DNA from: Planctomycetaceae bacterium
GTDB lineage: Bacteria; Planctomycetota; Planctomycetia; Pirellulales; Pirellulaceae
Reading direction: 5' to 3'
DNA: 9,069 nt
NCBI GenBank assembly: GCA_007124535.1
Contig: SLEY01000256.1
Span: forward strand, 1-9,069
Shown here: positions 1 to 5,788 of the stretch, one piece after another
Position numbering within the stretch: the stretch's first letter is position 1
Layout: the number at the start of each line of letters is the position of its first letter
Made by a program: the position numbers and the translations under genes
The notes under the pieces: generated by a model
The model's input: only the letters and a program-made list of their open reading frames with translations
Told to the model about the DNA's origin: nothing
Database searches by the model: none

Positions 1-360
1 CACCAGCGACTGGCTGAACAATTGCCACGGCAACAGTCCGGCGAAGAGGAACACCGGGTACGGGATCTCGCCCGTCTGCTCGTCCAATCCCACCCACCGG
101 CCGAACAGGAGACTGAAGACGAGTATCGTGGCCAGCGGCTGGAGCAGGGCCCAGCCGATTCCGAATACCGATTGCTTGTAACGAATGGTCACATCGCGCC
201 AGACCAGATAGTACAGCAACTCGCGGCGCCACCACAAATCGCGCAGGTCCAGGGCGCGCCAGCCCGTGCGGTGTTCTATGATCGTCACCGGTTGGGAAGA
301 CGATGAGGCGGCCGGATCGTCGCTCGGTTGCCATGGGACCGCCGTTTCAAAACTGCTCAT
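1..360 (-). CDS. ABC-2 type polysaccharide/O-antigen export permease (Wzm-like), C-terminus cut off by window edge
   Basis: Integral membrane subunit of an ABC exporter that moves lipid-linked polysaccharide across the inner membrane; its ATPase partner (Wzt-like) is not in the window. The frame is open from the ATG at 360 to base 1, giving 120 residues. A hydrophilic Ser/Asp-rich head (1-26) is followed by an interfacial region ending in RYKQSVFGIGWALLQP (about 60-75), the family's typical entry into the first membrane helix (about 70-88). A second hydrophobic stretch lies at about 102-119. Family members are usually about 260-290 residues, so less than half is visible. An in-frame ATG at 369 is an alternative start; the sequence AGAAGG just upstream could serve either, with long spacing for 360 and very short for 369. 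The gene begins 16 bases after the ligase stop, so it is probably co-transcribed. The family call is firm; the exported substrate is inferred from context. Confidence 0.88.
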   Translation of the reverse strand, partial: MSSFETAVPWQPSDDPAASSSSQPVTIIEHRTGWRALDLRDLWWRRELLYYLVWRDVTIRYKQSVFGIGWALLQPLATILVFSLLFGRWVGLDEQTGEIPYPVFLFAGLLPWQLFSQSLV

Positions 361-376
361 ATCCAGCATTGCCTTC

Positions 377-1672
377 TCATGCAAAAGATTCAACGGTCTC
401 CCACTCCGCCAAGGGGGCGGTTTCCTCTTCTTCCTCGCATTCCACTTCCGGGGCGTCCGCCCAACGGATCAGCCCGCCGCCGAGCAAAGCCAAAAAGTAG
501 GGCGGCTCCATGGCATCCAAGGACACGAACATGGCGCTGACGGCAAAACCACTCAACGAGACAATCAACCCCCGAGCCACATTGTCGCTCCACTCATCAG
601 GGAACCGCTTGAAGAACCACCGCCACCACAAAAAAATCGAGGTCAGCCCGTAGAATCCCGCCAAGAAGAACAGACCCGGGAATCCGAGCGAGGCGCCGAT
701 CTCCAACCACAAATTATGCGCGCGCAAACCGTGCGTCCAACCGTACATCTCCTGGGCGGCAAGCGGCCAGTGATTCGGCCCGACGCCGAAGAGGGGAAAA
801 CGCTGCATCGCGTCCCAGCACTGCTCCCACATCACCAGGCGGCTGGCGGCCGAGCCATCCAATTCCTCCCGCGATACGAAACTGGATAAAAACCGTTCTC
901 GCACATGATCACCGGCCAGTTCCAAGGCCAGGAACACCGCCAAGCCATATAATAGAAAATACTTGGGACGTTTGGGCATCACCACAAAGGCGGCGATCCC
1001 CGTGGCCGCCACGCCCATCATCCCGCCGCGAGAATCGCCGAACATGGGCGCATGCACCAACATCGCCGCGATCGCGAAACAGAGCAGTTTGCGATACCAG
1101 ACTTTTTCTGCGATCCCCAGAAAGAACGCCAACCCCGCCCCCGTGATGAGACCGATGCAGGCGCTGTTGTTGTCCACTCCGAAATACCCGTAGGTCATCA
1201 GGCGCGTCCCGCCCTGGAGATAATCCAGGTTGGCTTCGTACCCCACAAAACCGATGGACAGGACCAAGACCCAGCACAATTGGCGGACTTTCTCCTGCGA
1301 ATCCATCAGAGTGTAGCCGACCACCAGCGGCAGCAGGATCCGGGAAAACAAGTCGGCATAGGCCCAAGCCACCTGCGGGTACGGTGCGAACAAACCGCTC
1401 AGCAGGATCCAGATCCAAAAACCGATGATACAGTACATCGGCCACCGCGCGGCTCCCACATTCCAGTTGCCAAAACCCTGGCCCGCCCAACCGAGCAACA
1501 CCGAAATGGCCACGATCCGCGTGTACGGCCCCGGCGCCACGGACCAGAACCAGAGCGTGTCGGGACGCAGGGTCGAGAAACAGATATAGATCAACAGACC
1601 GTACCAAGGAGCGGACAGCGAAATCACCGCCCCCACCATGGTAAGGCCGTAGGTGAAGAGTAGCCCTCTCAT
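377..1672 (-). CDS. O-antigen ligase/polymerase-like polytopic membrane protein, exosortase-associated O-glycosylation ligase type
   Basis: A 431-residue protein with about ten or more hydrophobic segments from residue 4 to about 403. It matches the Wzy/WaaL (O-antigen ligase) superfamily: DNNS at 167-170, SRGG at 214-217, and RFPLFGVGPNHW at 291-302 leading into a loop with RAHNLWLEIGASLG at 317-330, whose His/Asn resemble the conserved periplasmic-loop residues of ligases. The N-terminal arrangement (short first helix, then STLRPDTLWFW at 33-43) resembles ligases described from exosortase A loci (TIGR03097-like). Such enzymes transfer a glycan from its lipid carrier to an acceptor (lipid or protein), or polymerise repeats. 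The adjacent ABC permease makes a ligase role more likely than a Wzy polymerase, but this is inference. The C-terminal tail (404-431) is strongly acidic (ECEEEEE at 411-417). The ATG at 1672 lies 9 bases after the upstream glycosyltransferase stop, with only weak Shine-Dalgarno likeness; the stop is TGA at 379-377. Confidence 0.85.
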   Translation of the reverse strand: MRGLLFTYGLTMVGAVISLSAPWYGLLIYICFSTLRPDTLWFWSVAPGPYTRIVAISVLLGWAGQGFGNWNVGAARWPMYCIIGFWIWILLSGLFAPYPQVAWAYADLFSRILLPLVVGYTLMDSQEKVRQLCWVLVLSIGFVGYEANLDYLQGGTRLMTYGYFGVDNNSACIGLITGAGLAFFLGIAEKVWYRKLLCFAIAAMLVHAPMFGDSRGGMMGVAATGIAAFVVMPKRPKYFLLYGLAVFLALELAGDHVRERFLSSFVSREELDGSAASRLVMWEQCWDAMQRFPLFGVGPNHWPLAAQEMYGWTHGLRAHNLWLEIGASLGFPGLFFLAGFYGLTSIFLWWRWFFKRFPDEWSDNVARGLIVSLSGFAVSAMFVSLDAMEPPYFLALLGGGLIRWADAPEVECEEEEETAPLAEWETVESFA

Positions 1673-1681
1673 GCTCGCTCG

Positions 1682-3055
1682 TTAACGCGCTTCCAACTCG
1701 CTCAACAAAACCTCCAAACCGGCCAGGCACGGCTCCCAACCGTGATGTTGCTCGACATAAGCGCGCCCGGCCGCACCCAAACGGGCTCGTTCCTCTGGAT
1801 CGCCTAGCAAATTACCCAAGGTGTGGAGCCATTCCTCGGGCGTCGAAGCGCAGGCCGCCTGCTGGGGAATCTGCACGTGCAGCCCTTCCAAAGCGCCGGG
1901 CGAGGCGAGTACGGGCTTGCCCATCGCCATCGCTTCCAGCACCTTGTTCTGAATGCCACGGGCGATCCGCAACGGGACAATCACCACCAGCGCCGCCGCC
2001 AGGTGAGGCCGCACGTCGGGAACCTGACCGACCAGTTCCACACCCGGCAGCCGGGTCCAACGGCGTATGGCCGGTCCAGGCTGACTGCCCACGATTTCCA
2101 GCCGCAGGTCGGGGTAGCGCTGTCGCACTGGCCACCAGACATGCCGGCAGAACCAGTCGATGCCGTCGATGTTGGCGGGATAATCCAGGGCGCCGACGAA
2201 CACGATCGCACCCGCAGGTTTTCCCCTTTCTCCGACATCGGGGCCAACGGGGGGCTGTGCCGATACGGGCGAAGCTGGCGCCGGTCGGAAGAACTCCAAG
2301 TCGACACCGTTGGGCAACGGGACGATCTGACAACTCGGCGACGCCGTCCCTTCCTCCCGCGTTGGCCGCCGAACGGCCCGGTCAGCTTCCGCGTGCGTAC
2401 CCAGCACCTGGCGATACAATGCCGCTTCCGATGAACTCACCAACGTGACCGTTTGCACCCGGCCCGCCAGCGTCTTTTCCAAGTGACGCAGCCGGCGGGC
2501 TTCCCAGGCGTAGAGCCAACGTTTCAGGCCCCTCGCCGAGGCCGCGTATTCTAACCATTTCTGGCTGTCCACATCAACTAAATCGACCCACACCGGGCAG
2601 CCTGGCCCTCCTGCCGGCGCGGTCTCCCCCGGTCCTGCTGCCATTACCTCCAAATACGGGACCATACTGGAACAGAAGACGAAAACCGCATCATAACGCG
2701 TGGCGCCCGACCATGCTGCCAATTGGCTTCGCAAGCGGGCGGATCGAAACGCGCCTTCCGTAACACTTTTGCCCACGATCAGGGACCGCGCCCCACTCAG
2801 CCAGCGACCCCAAGGGTGCAAAGGGGCCCAGGCGACCCGCCGGCACATCGACTGGAGCGCGGCTCGTGACGCTTCCGCCAGCGGCTCATGCGTGAGGAAC
2901 GCCAAGTCGACCGTGGCCCGCCGGGCCAGAAACTGCAACAGATGAAAAGACCGGATGCGGTAGCCACGATTCGGCGGATGAGGAACACGATGAGCCAAAC
3001 ACAAGATTCGCAACGGTTTACAGATGGGCGAGCCGGGTTGTGGCGAGTTCCCCAT
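1682..3055 (-). CDS. Glycosyltransferase, PEP-CTERM/EpsH1-associated sugar transferase type (TIGR03087-like)
   Basis: GT-B fold, GT4-like glycosyltransferase of about 457 residues that adds a sugar from a nucleotide donor to the growing lipid-linked glycan at the cytoplasmic face. It carries the hallmarks of the exosortase-linked subfamily: LAHRVPHPPNRGYRIRSFHLL at about 20-40, VDLVDVDSQKWLEYA at 157-171, PNGVDLEFF at 249-256, FVGALDYPANIDGIDWF at 286-302, GQVPDVRP at 343-350, and ARGIQNKVLEAMAMGKPV at 365-382 (the C-domain donor-binding region). Low-complexity Pro/Ala/Gly/Ser insertions occur near 140-153, 223-243 and 257-281. Start choice: the ATG at 3055 has GGAGGG just upstream and overlaps the deacetylase by 38 bases. 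The TTG at 3013 would give the usual family N-terminus (MRILCLAHRVP) and no overlap but has no visible ribosome site. A longer frame to a TTG at 3085 is unlikely. The stop is TAA. Donor and acceptor sugars cannot be read from the sequence. Confidence 0.92.
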   Translation of the reverse strand: MGNSPQPGSPICKPLRILCLAHRVPHPPNRGYRIRSFHLLQFLARRATVDLAFLTHEPLAEASRAALQSMCRRVAWAPLHPWGRWLSGARSLIVGKSVTEGAFRSARLRSQLAAWSGATRYDAVFVFCSSMVPYLEVMAAGPGETAPAGGPGCPVWVDLVDVDSQKWLEYAASARGLKRWLYAWEARRLRHLEKTLAGRVQTVTLVSSSEAALYRQVLGTHAEADRAVRRPTREEGTASPSCQIVPLPNGVDLEFFRPAPASPVSAQPPVGPDVGERGKPAGAIVFVGALDYPANIDGIDWFCRHVWWPVRQRYPDLRLEIVGSQPGPAIRRWTRLPGVELVGQVPDVRPHLAAALVVIVPLRIARGIQNKVLEAMAMGKPVLASPGALEGLHVQIPQQAACASTPEEWLHTLGNLLGDPEERARLGAAGRAYVEQHHGWEPCLAGLEVLLSELEAR

Positions 3056-3923
3056 TTCCCTCCACCACATCGCACATGCGGGCAAAGCGAAACGTCTTCA
3101 GAAGACGTTCCAGTTTGGCCTCGGTCGTCGCCAGCCGCAGGTAGTGGCGGAAACACGAGGCTCGGGAGGCCAAGCGGAGACGAGGTTGATTCGGATCGAT
3201 TTCCCACGGATGGACATAGAATACGAATCCATGCCGGTTTTGCCGGACAAAACGGGCCAGGCAATAACGGCTCCAGACAAAGGGGTAGAGCCGGAAATAA
3301 CCTCCGCCGGCGGCCGGCAGCCGCAACGGGCCCAATTGGACGACCGCGGGAGGAAACTCGCATAAGGGCCCCGCCGGAGTCTCGATGCGGTGGATGCACT
3401 TGCGAGCCCCGGGGATGCCGTAACGATCATGATAAATGGGAAAGATGCTGGAATCCACCCGAAACCCCTCTTCCACCAGGACCTCAAGGGCCCACCGGGT
3501 CTGCCGGTTGATCGAAAAGGTCGGCGCCCGGTAACAGCGAACCGCCTGACCGGTAATCTGCGACAAAACGTCGCGCGATCGGCACAGGTCGGTGCGAAAG
3601 GCTTCCGGGGTCAAATGATCCACCCGGCGATGCCAATAGCTGTGCGATCCGATCTCGTGGCCCGCCTGGTGAATTTCGCTAACCAACCGGGGATAGTTCT
3701 CGGCCACCCATCCCAACACGAAGAATGTGGCGTGGACGTTGTGGCGAGCCAAAAGTTCCAACAGACGCCGGGTGTTCGCTTCCACACGGCATTCGAAGGC
3801 GTGCCAGTCTTCGCGCGCAATCCGCGACTCGAAAGCCGAGACGTGAAAATAGTCCTCGACATCTACCGTAAAGGCTGCCGGCGGCAGCGGAACTCTCGGC
3901 ACGGAAGCGGCGAAATCCGTCAA
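3018..3923 (-). CDS. NodB-type polysaccharide deacetylase with C-terminal DUF3473, exosortase-system type (TIGR03006-like)
   Basis: Metal-dependent carbohydrate esterase family 4 enzyme of 301 residues, predicted to remove N- or O-acetyl groups from the exopolysaccharide or its precursor. Visible motifs: TVDVEDYFHVSAF at 19-31 (catalytic Asp21, with acidic Glu23/Asp24), HATFFVLGW at 64-72, SHSYWH at 93-98 (metal ligands His94 and His98), YRAPTFSI at 131-138, and GGGYFR at 206-211. FYVHPWEIDPNQPR at 235-248 contains His238 and is the exosortase-subfamily C-terminal signature. All catalytic motifs are intact. There is no signal peptide or membrane helix, so it should act in the cytoplasm on lipid-linked material before export (inference). 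Start: no ATG is available between the in-frame TAA at 3950-3948 (the upstream gene's stop) and the first motif. TTG at 3923 and GTG at 3902 are the candidates, neither with a convincing ribosome site. The gap to the upstream sugar transferase is 24 bases. Confidence 0.93.
   Translation of the reverse strand: MTDFAASVPRVPLPPAAFTVDVEDYFHVSAFESRIAREDWHAFECRVEANTRRLLELLARHNVHATFFVLGWVAENYPRLVSEIHQAGHEIGSHSYWHRRVDHLTPEAFRTDLCRSRDVLSQITGQAVRCYRAPTFSINRQTRWALEVLVEEGFRVDSSIFPIYHDRYGIPGARKCIHRIETPAGPLCEFPPAVVQLGPLRLPAAGGGYFRLYPFVWSRYCLARFVRQNRHGFVFYVHPWEIDPNQPRLRLASRASCFRHYLRLATTEAKLERLLKTFRFARMCDVVEGNGELATTRLAHL
3058..3063 (-). promoter_or_regulatory. Shine-Dalgarno-like GGAGGG before the glycosyltransferase ATG
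   Basis: On the minus strand GGAGGG is followed by AA and then the ATG at 3055-3053. It lies inside the 3' end of the deacetylase gene. It is the clearest ribosome-site match at any junction in the window, though its 2-3 base spacing is shorter than usual. It is the main reason for preferring the ATG at 3055 over the TTG at 3013. Confidence 0.45.
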
Positions 3924-3947
3924 CAGCGTGTCACTTTGGTTTCTGGT

Positions 3948-5003
3948 TTACTTCGGCTTCTTTACCCGCAACCATCGCGAGATGCGGCGTCCGACCGTCC
4001 ATCGCGGTCGGCCCTTGCCATTGTCGGATCCTCCCGCATGCTCGCCCTGGGCAGCACCGTCGCCCTGGCTGTTCCCATTCCCGGAAATTCGGTCAAAATA
4101 AACCGGTTTCCTCACCGCGGCCGACGTGCCGAACCGCCGATCGCCCGGTTCGAATTCATCTTCCGCAGCCAACGCCGACGACCCGCGCAACCTTTCCGAA
4201 GTCCTGGCCGGCCACGAGGGCGGCGCAGAGCCCGCCCGCGGGACCAAGTCGCCCGCCGGGAACGAGTCGCCCGCATAACGCTCGACAGGGATCGCGATTT
4301 CCAGCCGCATGAGTTTGGCTGCCAAGTGGCCGCTGAGACCCATCAAGCGCAACGAGGTGCAGATCATCATGCGCAGATCGAGCCAAAATCCGGCGATCCG
4401 GATGTAGTGCAAATCGAGCATCTGCTTGCGGCGGACGCTCGCCAAATCGGTGTCGGGAGGCAAGTTGATCTGGGCTAATCCGGTGACGCCCGGGAGGACC
4501 GTCAGGCGATCCTGATAATGGGGAATCCGCTCGCTGAGCACGGCGACGAATTCCGGCCGCTCGGGCCGCGGGCCGACCAGGGACATTTCGCCGCGCAGCA
4601 CGTTGAACAACTGAGGCAACTCGTCCAAGTGCATCTTGCGCAGGAACCAACCCAGGCGGGTGATTCGCGGGTCGTTGACCCGCGTCCACACCGCTCCCAA
4701 GCCCTCCTCGGCATCATGGCGCATCGTCCGGATCTTGAGCATCACGAACTCTTGGCCGTGCTTCCCCACCCGCTTTTGCCGGTAGATGGCGGGCCCGCGG
4801 GAAGTCAAACGCACCAGCAGCATGAGCATGCCGATGGCAGGCGTTCCGGGGATCAACAACACCACGGCCAAACAACGATCGAGGAAGTTCTTGATCGCAA
4901 AGTAGCGGACGTTGCCTGCCGGGGCGGAGCAGGAATCGCGCGGCCTCCCCGCGTTCTGTAACTCCACACCGTTCTGCAGTAGCTGGATTTTGCCGGGGGA
5001 CAT
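3948..5003 (-). CDS. Bacterial sugar transferase (monotopic polyprenyl-phosphate sugar-1-phosphate transferase) with long hydrophilic tail
   Basis: Initiating phosphoglycosyl transferase, PF02397 family: moves a sugar-1-phosphate from a UDP-sugar to polyprenyl phosphate on the inner face of the membrane. Numbering from the GTG at 5036: one hydrophobic re-entrant/membrane segment at about 52-78 after KNFLDR, then GPAIYRQKRVGKHGQEFVML at 81-100 running into KIRTM at 101-105. LRKMHLDELPQLFNVLRGEM at 132-151 contains the catalytic Asp138-Glu139 pair, and SLVGPRPERPEF (152-163) and PGVTGLAQI (182-190) follow. The core ends near residue 250. A tail of about 110 residues follows, rich in Gly, Ser, Arg and Pro and ending in a basic stretch (RRISRWLRVKKPK). 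There is no four-helix N-terminal region, so this is the short PglC-like type with an extension. The ATG at 5003 (351 residues) is preferred; the GTG at 5036 (362 residues) would start only 10 bases after the EpsI-like stop. Sugar specificity is unknown. Confidence 0.93.
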   Translation of the reverse strand: MSPGKIQLLQNGVELQNAGRPRDSCSAPAGNVRYFAIKNFLDRCLAVVLLIPGTPAIGMLMLLVRLTSRGPAIYRQKRVGKHGQEFVMLKIRTMRHDAEEGLGAVWTRVNDPRITRLGWFLRKMHLDELPQLFNVLRGEMSLVGPRPERPEFVAVLSERIPHYQDRLTVLPGVTGLAQINLPPDTDLASVRRKQMLDLHYIRIAGFWLDLRMMICTSLRLMGLSGHLAAKLMRLEIAIPVERYAGDSFPAGDLVPRAGSAPPSWPARTSERLRGSSALAAEDEFEPGDRRFGTSAAVRKPVYFDRISGNGNSQGDGAAQGEHAGGSDNGKGRPRWTVGRRISRWLRVKKPK

Positions 5004-5046
5004 GAGTGGGTTTCTTTCGTCGAAGGCGAGAAACACCGGCCAAGAG

Positions 5047-5703
5047 TCAGACTGGACCGTCGAATAGATGCTGGTTTAACGCAGGCACAAACTGTTCCAA
5101 GAAAAAGTCTTCCGGCTCCACTTCGGATTCACCGGATTGCATCGCGGTCGCCAACTGGAATTTGAACAATCGCGGTTGTCCCGCAAAGGTGAAACGGGGA
5201 CTCTCCACCGCTCGCCAGCGCCCGTCCGGACTCCAGGCATACGCCACGCGCAGCAACCCGCCGTCCAGGCGCCTCGATTCCATGGTCAAACTCCAGAATT
5301 CGAACTCGTTGTTCCCCTGATCGCGGACCCGGGACCGCTGGCGGGTTCCCAACAGCTGCCAGTCACGGCTGGAATAGCAAATCTCGGGGATGTGGACGGA
5401 AATCGGGCCGGCGGGTCCCACCAGCACCGAGACCATGACACTCTGCCCCGTTTCCTTGTCCGAATAGCGCCGCACGAAATAACCGGCGCACTGCAATTCA
5501 TGAAGGACCGCATCCGGCAACTCGATGGATTCCTCCATCTTCCAACGCCCAAACGCCGTGGGAAATTCCGGCAGACGCTGGCCGGAAACCAGCATCTGCT
5601 GGTCGCGGCTCCAACGCTGGCTGATCCGCCCGTGCAGCAGACCGGCGGCGAGGGTCAAGCCGAGTCCCGCGGCTAGGAGAATGGTGTTAACGACACGAAA
5701 CAT
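5047..5703 (-). CDS. EpsI-like exosortase-associated protein (DUF3485 family), stand-alone
   Basis: A 218-residue protein with one N-terminal membrane segment or uncleaved signal anchor (about 4-24), the rest predicted outside the cytoplasm. EpsI domains are found beside, or fused to, exosortases in EPS loci; their biochemical role is not settled. Family features seen here: FGRWKMEE at 51-58 after a proline-rich lead, GPAGPISVHIPEICYSSRDW at 96-115 with invariant-looking His104, Pro106 and Cys109, YAWSPDGRW at 155-163, and PRLFKFQL at 177-184. The length fits a free-standing EpsI. No exosortase domain (eight-helix membrane protein with Cys/Arg/His) is fused to it or present elsewhere in the window. 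The ATG at 5703 has only a weak upstream purine match. The TGA stop is followed closely by the sugar transferase gene (10 or 43 bases), which supports co-transcription. Two other cysteines (Cys72 and one outside the motif region) are not obviously conserved positions. Confidence 0.88.
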   Translation of the reverse strand: MFRVVNTILLAAGLGLTLAAGLLHGRISQRWSRDQQMLVSGQRLPEFPTAFGRWKMEESIELPDAVLHELQCAGYFVRRYSDKETGQSVMVSVLVGPAGPISVHIPEICYSSRDWQLLGTRQRSRVRDQGNNEFEFWSLTMESRRLDGGLLRVAYAWSPDGRWRAVESPRFTFAGQPRLFKFQLATAMQSGESEVEPEDFFLEQFVPALNQHLFDGPV

Positions 5704-5788
5704 GGCATGACTCGTATTTGAATTCGGGTTCGGACATCCGTGGAAGGTCCCGGAGGGACGGGGGAACGCTGCCGGGGATCGGCCCGGA
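5704..5788. other. 85-base gap with two short inverted repeats
   Basis: This is the widest gap in the cluster. It holds CCGGG/CCCGG arms around a 6-base loop (5772-5787, directly after the TPR stop codon) and GTCCC/GGGAC arms around a 3-base loop (5747-5759). Both have only 5-base stems and neither is followed by a run of T on the minus strand, so neither qualifies as a standard intrinsic terminator. No convincing -35/-10 pair was found. The gap could hold an attenuating or processing hairpin or an internal promoter, but the sequence does not decide. Confidence 0.3.

Noticed and set aside
909..1739. Minus-strand open frame of 276 codons overlapping the ligase-like gene
   Set aside because: It is an out-of-frame shadow; the other frame contains the membrane helices and ligase motifs.
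3390..4478. Plus-strand open frame of 362 codons antisense to the deacetylase and sugar transferase
   Set aside because: It spans two well-supported genes on the other strand, has no recognisable domain, and is rich in His/Arg/Gln as expected for an antisense shadow of GC-rich coding DNA.
5747..5787. Possible intrinsic terminator or promoter between the TPR and EpsI-like genes
   Set aside because: The two inverted repeats have only 5-base stems and no following T run, and no convincing -35/-10 pair is present. I list the gap only as a low-confidence feature.
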